From Desulfuromonadales bacterium (GTDB lineage Bacteria > Desulfobacterota > Desulfuromonadia > Desulfuromonadales > BM103), in NCBI GenBank assembly GCA_030630015.1, contig DAOVNV010000120.1, positions 1 to 7,477 on the forward strand: DNA of 7,477 nt, read 5' to 3'. The number at the start of each line of letters is the position of its first letter. Position 1 is the first letter of the stretch. Positions 1 to 6,223 of this stretch are shown piece after piece. The position numbers were made by a program, and so were the translations under genes. Below the pieces are notes generated by a model. It was not told the origin of the DNA. It saw nothing but the letters and a program-made list of their open reading frames with translations, and searched no databases.

Positions 1-42
1 AACCAGTTCCTTTGCAGGGGGGAAATATTCTTCGTTGGCCAA
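1..42 (-). CDS. Possible 5' end of a leftward gene, perhaps an AMP-forming acetyl-CoA synthetase (partial, tentative)
   Basis: Read leftward from a TTG at 42-40, the frame gives MANEEYFPPAKELV and runs off the left edge. An acidic stretch followed by a proline-rich F-P-P motif and then an E-[FL]-V segment resembles the extreme N-terminus of AMP-forming acetyl-CoA synthetases. The codons used (GAA, AAG, CTG, TTC) match the neighbouring genes, whereas the rightward frames across the same bases use TTA, ATA and TGT. Against the call: only 14 codons are visible, the start would be TTG, there is no Shine-Dalgarno sequence before it, and the frame stays open upstream to a stop at 99-97. If real, this gene would be divergent from the c-di-GMP operon and would share the 1-369 regulatory region with it. 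The identification is a guess from one short motif. Confidence 0.22.
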   Translation of the reverse strand, partial: MANEEYFPPAKELV

Positions 43-64
43 GAAATTGCAGCAGAATTTACGT

Positions 65-102
65 TTATACGTGCCCAAAGGTGTGCTTATATGTGCCTAA
101 AG
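65..102. repeat. Pair of 16-bp direct repeats, 22 bp apart
   Basis: TTATACGTGCCCAAAG (65-80) and TTATATGTGCCTAAAG (87-102) match at 14 of 16 positions and start exactly 22 bp apart, about two helical turns, so a protein bound to both would sit on one face of the DNA. On the minus strand both read CTTTRGGCACRTATAA. The GGCAC part resembles the -24 element of sigma54 promoters, but neither copy has a correctly spaced GC at -12. The most economical reading is a tandem operator for a transcription factor. No regulator can be named. Confidence 0.45.
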
Positions 103-131
103 ACTGAACAAAACCCTGAAGGCTGTCGGGC

Positions 132-150
132 TATCCGAGCCGAACGGATA
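132..150. repeat. Inverted repeat TATCCG-N7-CGGATA
   Basis: Perfect 6-bp arms at 132-137 and 145-150 flank a 7-base spacer. The geometry suits either a dimeric regulator site or a short hairpin. No T-tract follows on either strand, so it is unlikely to be a terminator. It lies between the direct repeats and the start of the rightward operon. A match of this length can arise by chance. Confidence 0.25.
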
Positions 151-331
151 AATTTGTAGCCAGATCATTAAATAGTCAGATAAACTCCTGGCTCGAGAAG
201 CAGGACATATTAATCCCTTGTTCAGGGGCTGTCAAGGTTCACACGTCGCATACGCCATGGCCCGGGCCGTTCGAAAATCCGGTCAAATGGCGGTCTGCTC
301 GCGAAAAGGCTGTTTTCTGCTGTTTTTGTTC

Positions 332-348
332 TGGTCTAGCATGGACCA
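332..348. repeat. Inverted repeat TGGTC-N7-GACCA just upstream of the HD-GYP gene
   Basis: Perfect 5-bp arms at 332-336 and 344-348 with a 7-base spacer, ending 21 bases before the ATG at 370. This is where an operator near the transcription start, or a small 5'-UTR hairpin, would lie. Its N7 spacing equals that of the 132-150 inverted repeat, but the arm sequences differ. Short enough to be chance. Confidence 0.2.
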
Positions 349-369
349 TTTTGACGGGTTGGGTCGTTC

Positions 370-2418
370 ATGAACTCGCTAAAGATCAAATTCCTGGGTT
401 TGACTGCGATTATCATGCTAGTCGCAATCGGTCTGACCTCCTGGTACAATCTCAAAACCCAGGAAGCCATGCTCGGCAAGGTGGCCCACGAGCACAGTCG
501 TCTGCTTGTCGAAACGATCCGTAACGGTATCATCACCGACATGGCCAGCGGCAAAAACGACCGGGTGGGTCAGATTCTTGCTAAAATTAATAATGAGCCA
601 GCGATCGACAGCATCAGGATCTTTGACGAGTCGGGACGGGTTCTGATGTCTGCGAGGCGCGAGGAAATTGGCGATCTGGTTTCCACCTCGCAATTGCTGG
701 CCTACCGCACCAAGCGCTTCACCTATCGTGAGAACACCGGGGGCAGTGACAAGTTCAACTCCCTGGTCCCCATCTACAATGCACCCAACTGTTATGCCTG
801 CCACAACGAATCGGAACAGGTTCTCGGTATCCTGAATCTGAGACTTTCCCTCGACACCCTCTCCTCCATGCGTGCCAGCGGCCGCAACACGACCATGGTC
901 TCTTCCGGCATCATGCTTGCGATCCTGGTTCTGACCTTGACTGCATTTCTGCTCATCTACGTCGATCGACCGGTGCGCAAACTGGTCGAAGCCATGGAGC
1001 ACGCCGAACAGGGCAACTTCGACCTGGCACGGGCCACCGTTTCCAGTTCGGATGAAATGACCCTGTTGTCGACCAAATTCAACCTCATGGTCCTCCGCCT
1101 GCACGAACTGATGGAGACAACTGTCAGCAGTGAACGTAATCTCGCCATCACCCAGGAAAAACTCGCCCACAGTGAAGAGATTCAGGCGATGAATATCGCT
1201 CTGGAAGAACGCCTTAAAGAAATAGAATATCTGAACATTAACCTGGAAGAGCGCATCGAGGAAATCGAGGAAGCCAACTACAAAATCGCCGACCTGGCCA
1301 GCGAACTGGAGGGGAAGAATGTCGGTCTGAAAGTAGCGGTGGAACGACTGCAGTCCCTTTATCAAACAGGCCTGGTTATCAACTCAACCGTTGAGCTGCC
1401 GAAACTGCTGAACATTCTCAGTCAGAAGGGCATCGAGATACTCAAGGCCAAGATTGCTTACATTCTCATGCTCAACCCTGAAACCGGCGGGCTGGTTATA
1501 GGGGGGGCAGACGGTCTCCCGGAAGATGTTGATTGGAAGGAAGAAATTCCCTCTCGGGAAGGCGGCGTCTGCCACTGGGTGATTAACAATTCTCAACCAG
1601 TCCTGATTAAAAACATTGATGATATCCGTGCTTTCAGCAAAATGAGCCGACTCGGCTTTGTCCGGGAATCGGTCGTTTGCGCACCGTTGACTGAAAACGA
1701 TAAGGTTATCGGTACAATCACCGTGGCCAACCCGGCCGATGGCAGTCCATTTACCAATTCCGACCTGGACCTGCTGGGCACCATAGCCACCCAGGCCAGT
1801 GTCGCAATCCGCAACGCCCGCCTTTATGAAGAGCAACAAAAGACCTATCTCAACACGGTTCAGGCCCTGGTATCGGCAGTCGAAGCCAGCGACGCATACA
1901 CCCGGGGCCACTCGGATCGGGTCACCCGCTACAGTGTAGCCCTGGCCAAAAAGATGGAGTTTGATTCGGAGTCCATAAATCGACTGGAGCAGGCGGCGAT
2001 CCTGCACGATATCGGCAAAATCGGCATCGACATCAACTTGTTGCACAAAAAAGGCAAGCTCACCCAGGCTGACTTTGACGTTCTGAAACTCCACCCATCG
2101 ATCGGGGTGCGCATACTCGAACCGATCGGTTTCCTGGCACCGATCCGGGAAATCATTGAGCAGCATCATGAACGCTTCGATGGCAAAGGCTACCCCAATG
2201 GCCTGATTGGAGAAAAATGCCTTCCGGAAGCGAGAATCCTGGCCGTTTGCGACACCTACGACGCCATGACCTCCGACCGTCCCTACCGCAAGGCACTGCC
2301 CCATGAAGTCGCGATCCAGGAGATCAAGGATCATGCTGGAAGCCAATTCGACCCGGCAATGGCTGCGGCCTTTATCGCACTCTGTACAGATGACGAGCTC
2401 CCCGGGGTGACGGCATGA
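370..2418 (+). CDS. Membrane HD-GYP c-di-GMP phosphodiesterase with periplasmic heme-c sensor, HAMP and GAF domains
   Basis: Predicted to hydrolyse cyclic di-GMP in the cytoplasm under control of a periplasmic c-type heme sensor. Domain order in 682 residues: transmembrane helix about 8-26; periplasmic sensor about 28-174 with a CYACH heme-attachment motif at 141-145; second transmembrane helix 177-198; HAMP about 199-250; long acidic coiled coil about 255-328; GAF about 331-490; HD-GYP about 493-672. The catalytic core looks intact: RGHS (H514), HD at H546-D547 in HDIGKIGI, and HHERFDGKGYP at 599-609. A CxxCH just before the last strands of a PAS-like periplasmic domain is known from Geobacter heme-containing chemotaxis receptors, so a redox, NO/CO or O2 input is inferred. 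The ATG at 370 is the only usable upstream start, because an in-frame stop lies at 352-354. The ribosome site is weak (GGGTTGGG at 356-363). The stop overlaps the next gene's start, implying translational coupling. Confidence 0.93.
   Translation: MNSLKIKFLGLTAIIMLVAIGLTSWYNLKTQEAMLGKVAHEHSRLLVETIRNGIITDMASGKNDRVGQILAKINNEPAIDSIRIFDESGRVLMSARREEIGDLVSTSQLLAYRTKRFTYRENTGGSDKFNSLVPIYNAPNCYACHNESEQVLGILNLRLSLDTLSSMRASGRNTTMVSSGIMLAILVLTLTAFLLIYVDRPVRKLVEAMEHAEQGNFDLARATVSSSDEMTLLSTKFNLMVLRLHELMETTVSSERNLAITQEKLAHSEEIQAMNIALEERLKEIEYLNINLEERIEEIEEANYKIADLASELEGKNVGLKVAVERLQSLYQTGLVINSTVELPKLLNILSQKGIEILKAKIAYILMLNPETGGLVIGGADGLPEDVDWKEEIPSREGGVCHWVINNSQPVLIKNIDDIRAFSKMSRLGFVRESVVCAPLTENDKVIGTITVANPADGSPFTNSDLDLLGTIATQASVAIRNARLYEEQQKTYLNTVQALVSAVEASDAYTRGHSDRVTRYSVALAKKMEFDSESINRLEQAAILHDIGKIGIDINLLHKKGKLTQADFDVLKLHPSIGVRILEPIGFLAPIREIIEQHHERFDGKGYPNGLIGEKCLPEARILAVCDTYDAMTSDRPYRKALPHEVAIQEIKDHAGSQFDPAMAAAFIALCTDDELPGVTA
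790..804 (+). other. CxxCH covalent heme-c attachment site (CYACH) in the sensor domain
   Basis: Residues 141-145 of the HD-GYP protein are C-Y-A-C-H, preceded by Y-N-A-P-N and followed by N-E-S-E. The motif lies between the two predicted membrane helices, so on the periplasmic side, where cytochrome c maturation attaches heme. The histidine would be the proximal axial ligand; the distal ligand cannot be assigned from sequence alone. These are the only two cysteines in the periplasmic segment, which favours heme attachment over a general cysteine-rich site. Confidence 0.85.
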
Positions 2419-4625
2419 CTTCTTCTGACGACAGCAAAACCCTCCAGGCAACCGGAAGGCGCGGATTGACCTTGAGGACCAGATTGCTCCTGCCTTTTCT
2501 GACCACCCTACTCCTGCTGGCCATCGTTACTGGATCCGGCTCTGTTCATATATTCAACACAGCCTTGGCACTGAGTGCCGACGATCGACTGCGGGCCGCC
2601 CAGGAAGTCCTGTATCGCGAGTTCAAAAAACAGGAAACCATCCTGGAGACTTATATTTCTTTTCTGCAGCAGTTTCAGAGCCTGGTGCATCGCTACCCTG
2701 ACGAAACAGAAGTCGGACTTCTCCAGGACCGGCTGTTCAACACCCTTGAAAAATCTGACATTTCAGTCGCTTTTTATCCGATTGATTCCGCAGACCTGCT
2801 CCCGATTGCAAGCCTTCAGGACCTGTTTGAACAGGCGCGCCGCAGCGGAGAGCCCCGTTTTCGCTATACGGATGAGTTCAGCGCGATGCCGGTCCTGATG
2901 GTAGCCGCCCCCCTGTTCGAAAATGGAGAAGCGACACAGATCATCGTCCTCCAGACCAACATGGGAGGCAACTTTCTTCATCAAGCAACGTCGCCTCTCG
3001 GGGTCAGGTCCAGTCTTCACCGCCTGGATGGAAAGATTCTCTGCAAAAGCGATCCCGATGCCACTCCGCTCACCCTCAGCGAGGAGCAGCTCATCAAGGT
3101 CAGTTCAGGCACACAACTCTTCCTCGGGCACAAGCACCCGGGATCTGCCAATCACCGCCACCTTCTGGCCGCCATACCCCTGGGATCGTCAGACCTGGTT
3201 TTCCTCTCACTTGAGGCCTTCCCGGAAGACAGCACGCTATTCATGGACAAATGGGCAATCCAGATCACGGTTGGCATCATGATTTCCCTGTTCCTGGGAG
3301 GTCTCCTCTATTTCAAGGCGGCCAGCAACGTCATCCGCCCGATCCGCGAAATTCAGAATGCCATCGATGCTATAGCCCGCGGCAACCTGGGGTACCGCAT
3401 CCACAATCTTTCCGACGGCGAACTGGGAGAACTGTCCAGCTCCTTCAATCGGATGGCTGAAAGTCTCAAAGAGAAGTCCGCTAGCATGGCCGCGACGGAA
3501 ACCAACCAGGAACTTCTCCAACAACAGACCAGGAGCCAGCTTCTGCTCGAAAAGAAAGAGAAAGAACTGGACAAAATCACGAATGAACTTCGTACTCATC
3601 AACGCGAAACGGCTGCCATGCTCCAGTTGAATCAGGCCATGATTTCCGCTCCCGATCTCGATTCCCTGTTCGACCGCATCCTGCAGGTTCTGAACGAAGC
3701 CCTGGCCTGTGAGCATATCGTCCTTCTACTCTACAATCCCGGTGAGAGCATCCTGGAAGTAGCCCGCTCCTCAGGCATCGAGAATGGTCTTCTGGACAGT
3801 GTCGGGTTCACATTCGATCAGGGCATCTGCGGTAAGGTTGCGCAAGACAAGCAACTGATTTACGTCGGAAATGTCGAGCAAGACAGTCGGAATCTGAACT
3901 ATCACGGCCAACTCGCCACACACGGGTCCCTGGTTTCCGCTCCCCTGGTCGTCAAGGGCCAACTGATCGGCGTCTTGAACCTGCACAAAAACGAGACCGA
4001 GGGCTTTGCAACTTCGGAATTGAAGCTCATCCAGGCAACCGCCAACCAGGCGGCAATCGCAATTAACAACGTGCAGCTTTTTGAAAGATCCCGGGACCTC
4101 TCAAATATCGACACATTGACCGGACTTGCCAACAGGCATTATTTTCAGGAAGTGCTTAAACGCGAAGTCGCTCAGGCTCGCCGCTTCAAGTCACTCTTTG
4201 CCACAGTCATGTGCGATATCGACAACTTCAGGAACTTCAATGAAGTACATGGCAGGATGAGAGGGGACGCCCTGCTCAGGCAAATTGGCCAGACCCTTTT
4301 GAAAAGCACACGAGGCATCGACCTGGTCAGCCGATTCGGCAATAAGCAGTTTGTGATTCTTCTGCCGAAGACCGACAAAGACGGCGCCGTTACGATGGCC
4401 GAGAAGTTACGGCAGACCATTTTAAATGAAAACTTTTTCGGCGAAGAGCAAAGTCAGCCCGACGGAAAGCTGACCATGTCTTTCGGAGTGACAGAATTCC
4501 CCTCGGACAGCAAAAACATCTATGAGCTGCTTACCCTCGCCGACCGCGCCCTCTATGCAGCCAAGCAACAGGGCCGCAACAAGACGGTCGCTTGGGACGC
4601 GAGTCTGGAGGAGGCGGAGGCTTGA
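2415..4625 (+). CDS. Membrane sensor protein with HAMP, GAF and degenerate GGDEF domain (probable c-di-GMP receptor)
   Basis: 736 residues. A short cytoplasmic tail precedes transmembrane helix about 24-46; then comes a large periplasmic domain about 47-279, probably Cache-like and without CxxCH. A second helix at 281-300, HAMP about 301-355, coiled coil about 355-405, GAF about 415-565 and a GGDEF-family domain about 575-730 follow. In the last domain the fold markers remain: LTGLANR, first metal aspartate D601 in DIDNF, N609, GD at 617-618 and SFGVTEFP. The signature GG[DE]EF is replaced by GNKQF (642-646), removing the second metal and catalytic acidic residue and the second glycine; the usual K and GH positions read R606 and G613-R614. 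The allosteric I-site RxxD is intact (R633-G-I-D636) at the canonical distance. Cyclase activity is therefore unlikely, and a c-di-GMP-binding effector or partner-regulating role is inferred. The start overlaps the HD-GYP stop (ATGA) with no clear ribosome site of its own. Confidence 0.9.
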   Translation: MTSSDDSKTLQATGRRGLTLRTRLLLPFLTTLLLLAIVTGSGSVHIFNTALALSADDRLRAAQEVLYREFKKQETILETYISFLQQFQSLVHRYPDETEVGLLQDRLFNTLEKSDISVAFYPIDSADLLPIASLQDLFEQARRSGEPRFRYTDEFSAMPVLMVAAPLFENGEATQIIVLQTNMGGNFLHQATSPLGVRSSLHRLDGKILCKSDPDATPLTLSEEQLIKVSSGTQLFLGHKHPGSANHRHLLAAIPLGSSDLVFLSLEAFPEDSTLFMDKWAIQITVGIMISLFLGGLLYFKAASNVIRPIREIQNAIDAIARGNLGYRIHNLSDGELGELSSSFNRMAESLKEKSASMAATETNQELLQQQTRSQLLLEKKEKELDKITNELRTHQRETAAMLQLNQAMISAPDLDSLFDRILQVLNEALACEHIVLLLYNPGESILEVARSSGIENGLLDSVGFTFDQGICGKVAQDKQLIYVGNVEQDSRNLNYHGQLATHGSLVSAPLVVKGQLIGVLNLHKNETEGFATSELKLIQATANQAAIAINNVQLFERSRDLSNIDTLTGLANRHYFQEVLKREVAQARRFKSLFATVMCDIDNFRNFNEVHGRMRGDALLRQIGQTLLKSTRGIDLVSRFGNKQFVILLPKTDKDGAVTMAEKLRQTILNENFFGEEQSQPDGKLTMSFGVTEFPSDSKNIYELLTLADRALYAAKQQGRNKTVAWDASLEEAEA
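4311..4352 (+). other. Conserved I-site (RGID) next to a degenerate GGDEF signature (GNKQF)
   Basis: Codons 4311-4322 encode R-G-I-D, the RxxD c-di-GMP-binding inhibitory site. After L-V-S-R-F, codons 4338-4352 encode G-N-K-Q-F in place of GG[DE]EF. The five-residue spacing equals that of active cyclases such as PleD. Keeping the product-binding site while losing the active-site acid is the pattern of characterised degenerate GGDEF c-di-GMP receptors such as PopA and PelD. Confidence 0.85.
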
Positions 4626-4653
4626 ACTTCAGGCTCGGACCCCGAACCCGCCC

Positions 4654-5691
4654 TTAAGGAAAAACCGGCGCCTGCAGCAGCCCCTGGGTTTCCGGCAGTC
4701 CCAGCATCAGGTTCATGTTCTGAATTGCCTGTCCGGCAGCACCCTTGACCAGATTATCAATCGCTGACACCACAATGACCCGGTTGGTCCGGTTGTCGAC
4801 AACCAAGCCGATGTCGCAGAAATTGCTGCCCCTGACCTGGGAGATATTCGGCAGCTGACCTTCGGGCAAAACCCGGATGAAGGGCTCACCCTCATAATAT
4901 TTGCAGAACAATCCATGCAGTTCTGCCGAACCCGCATTACCAGCCAGAGAAGAATAACAGGTACTGAGAATCCCCCGGTTTGCGGGAACCAGATGCGGTG
5001 TGAAATTGATGATGACTTCCTGTCCGGCCAGGGTGCTCAGGGTCTGTTCGATCTCGGGGGTGTGCCTGTGTTTCGGTAGACCATAGGCTTTGAACCCCTC
5101 GTTGACCTCGCAAAACAGGCTGGCCACTTTAGCGCCCCTGCCGGCTCCGCTCGTCCCGGATTTACTGTCGATAATGACCGTTGCCGGATCAATTCGGCCG
5201 TCTTCGAGAAGAGGCGCAAGGGCCAGCGCAGCACTGGTCGGATAACAGCCAGGATTGGCAATCAGCCTGGCAGCGCCAATTTTTTCCCTGTTTAACTCAG
5301 GAAGTCCATAGACCGCCTCGGCAAGCAGATGTGGTGCGGTGTGCTCCTGGTACCAGACTGCATAAGTCGCCTTGTCTGCCAACCGAAAGTCGGCGGAAAG
5401 ATCGACAACCCGTGCGCCCCCATCCAGAAGTTCAGGGACCATTTCCATTGCCGTCTGATGCGGAACTGCAGTAAAAACTATATCTGATCGCTGGGCAACC
5501 TCGGAAAGATTGAGAAGCTCAAAATCCATCTCAACACATCCCCGCAACGAGGGGAACTGCCCACTGACCGGCTGGCCGGCATATTGTCTGGAGGTGACGC
5601 CGGAGATATCGACTCCGTCATGACCGGCCAGAAGCCGCAAAAGCTCTGCACCGGTATATCCACTAGCGCCTACCACTGCTACTTTATACAT
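4654..5691 (-). CDS. argC: N-acetyl-gamma-glutamyl-phosphate reductase
   Basis: Cytoplasmic enzyme of the third arginine-biosynthesis step: NADPH-dependent reductive dephosphorylation of N-acetyl-glutamyl phosphate to the semialdehyde. At 345 residues it has the normal length for the bacterial family. The N-terminal Rossmann motif GASGYTGAELLRLL starts at residue 8. The catalytic cysteine is C149 in NPGCYPTS, and the conserved histidine is H210 in KHRHTPEIEQ. The GTSGAGR loop (179-185) and the C-terminal DNLVKGAAGQAIQNMN segment are present. A GAGGGA ribosome site lies just before the ATG at a short spacing. The gene follows rpsI in the same direction but sits beyond an intrinsic terminator, so it is expressed by read-through or from its own promoter, which I cannot pinpoint. 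No convincing ArgR box is visible in the 117-bp gap; there is only a 5-bp inverted repeat, CTGTA/TACAG, at 5708-5726. Confidence 0.97.
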   Translation of the reverse strand: MYKVAVVGASGYTGAELLRLLAGHDGVDISGVTSRQYAGQPVSGQFPSLRGCVEMDFELLNLSEVAQRSDIVFTAVPHQTAMEMVPELLDGGARVVDLSADFRLADKATYAVWYQEHTAPHLLAEAVYGLPELNREKIGAARLIANPGCYPTSAALALAPLLEDGRIDPATVIIDSKSGTSGAGRGAKVASLFCEVNEGFKAYGLPKHRHTPEIEQTLSTLAGQEVIINFTPHLVPANRGILSTCYSSLAGNAGSAELHGLFCKYYEGEPFIRVLPEGQLPNISQVRGSNFCDIGLVVDNRTNRVIVVSAIDNLVKGAAGQAIQNMNLMLGLPETQGLLQAPVFP

Positions 5692-5741
5692 ATTCCCTCA
5701 CTTAGATCTGTAACCGATGGATACAGGTCATGCTAAAACGC

Positions 5742-5769
5742 AAAAAGGGAAACCCGCAGGCTTCCCTTT
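5742..5769 (-). terminator. Intrinsic terminator downstream of rpsI
   Basis: On the minus strand an 11-bp stem (5759-5769 pairing with 5744-5754, one G-U wobble) closes a TGCG tetraloop. The T's of the descending arm continue into TTTTT (5746-5742), and after GCG there is a further TTTT. This is a well-formed rho-independent terminator about 40 bases after the rpsI stop. It separates the ribosomal-protein unit from argC. On the plus strand the stem is followed by CTGACC rather than a T-tract, so it works in one direction only. Confidence 0.85.
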
Positions 5770-5808
5770 CTGACCAATCTGTAGAACCACAGCACAACGG
5801 CTGCAGGA

Positions 5809-6201
5809 TTAACGCTTGGAGAACTGGAAACTCCGACGGGCACCGCGCTTGCCATATTTTTTACGTTCCTTGATACGGCTGTCGCGAGTGATGAAGCCGG
5901 CTTTCTTGAGTGTAGCTCGCAGCTCCGGGTCAACCTCGAGCAGGGCCTTGGTGATACCATGCTTGATGGCACCGGCCTGACCGGAAGGGCCGCCGCCCTG
6001 GACGTTCACGGAGATGTCGAATTTACCCATATTTTCAGTCAGTTCCAGAGGCTGGCGTACCACCATTTTGGAAGTCTCACGACCGAAGAACTCGTCCATC
6101 GTGCGCTGGTTGATTACAATATTTCCGGCACCGGGTTTCATCCAGACACGTGCAATGGATGTCTTCTTTTTACCGGTGGCATAAAATCTCTGTTCGGCCA
6201 T
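5809..6201 (-). CDS. rpsI: 30S ribosomal protein S9
   Basis: 130 residues, the normal length for bacterial S9. Family marks are the N-terminal YATGKKKTSIARVW segment, GGGPSGQAGAIKHGI in the middle, and the basic C-terminal tail KKYGKRGARRSFQFSKR. In S9 the tail reaches into the ribosomal P site and its final SKR contacts the tRNA anticodon stem. The ATG at 6201 is preceded by an AGGAG ribosome site about ten bases upstream. It lies 22 bp after rplM in the conserved L13-S9 order and is almost certainly co-transcribed with it. Nothing unusual in length or residues. Confidence 0.98.
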   Translation of the reverse strand: MAEQRFYATGKKKTSIARVWMKPGAGNIVINQRTMDEFFGRETSKMVVRQPLELTENMGKFDISVNVQGGGPSGQAGAIKHGITKALLEVDPELRATLKKAGFITRDSRIKERKKYGKRGARRSFQFSKR

Positions 6202-6223
6202 TGTTCAATATCTCCTGAATTTC

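Larger units (their letters stand above)
43..369. other. Non-coding region upstream of the c-di-GMP gene pair
   Basis: About 330 bases with no convincing gene. All three rightward frames are open for the first 100-160 bases, but they lack starts and use codons unlike the neighbours. The left part (about 43-210) is AT-richer and holds a direct repeat pair and an inverted repeat; the right part (about 240-300) is GC-richer. I see no tRNA, no c-di-GMP (GEMM) riboswitch core and no T-tract terminator. I could not assign a sigma70 promoter for the rightward operon with confidence. Confidence 0.6.

Noticed and set aside
2..100. Rightward open frame ending at TAA 98-100 as the tail of an upstream gene
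   Set aside because: The 32 codons give no recognisable motif and use TTA, ATA and TGT codons unlike the confident genes. The other rightward frames are open here too, so openness alone is not evidence.
66..102. Sigma54 promoters on the minus strand (GGCACATATAAGC and GGCACGTATAAACG)
   Set aside because: The GGCAC half is good, but the GC of the -12 element is one base too close in the first copy and reads CG in the second. Correct GG-to-GC spacing is nearly invariant, so I call these repeats rather than promoters.
259..268. Perfect 10-bp palindrome GGCCCGGGCC
   Set aside because: It does not extend beyond the ten bases, lies in a locally GC-rich stretch and has no neighbouring element; likely chance.
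313..342. Sigma70 promoter for the c-di-GMP operon with a -10 of TAGCAT at 337-342
   Set aside because: The -10 matches four of six bases, but the -35 at any allowed spacing is poor (TTTTCT or TTTCTG). Too weak to list as a feature.
1..369. c-di-GMP (GEMM) riboswitch upstream of the c-di-GMP operon
   Set aside because: The conserved GEMM core (GCACAGGGCAAACC-like and GGACGCAAAGCC-like segments) is absent on both strands. The taaccgatgg at 5711-5720 only coincidentally resembles a GEMM 3' end.
418..1365. Long leftward open frame (315 codons) opposite the HD-GYP gene
   Set aside because: It is antisense to a gene with unmistakable domains, its translation resembles no family and it has no ribosome site. 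Such frames arise from codon bias in the real strand. The same applies to the leftward frame at 1384-2451.
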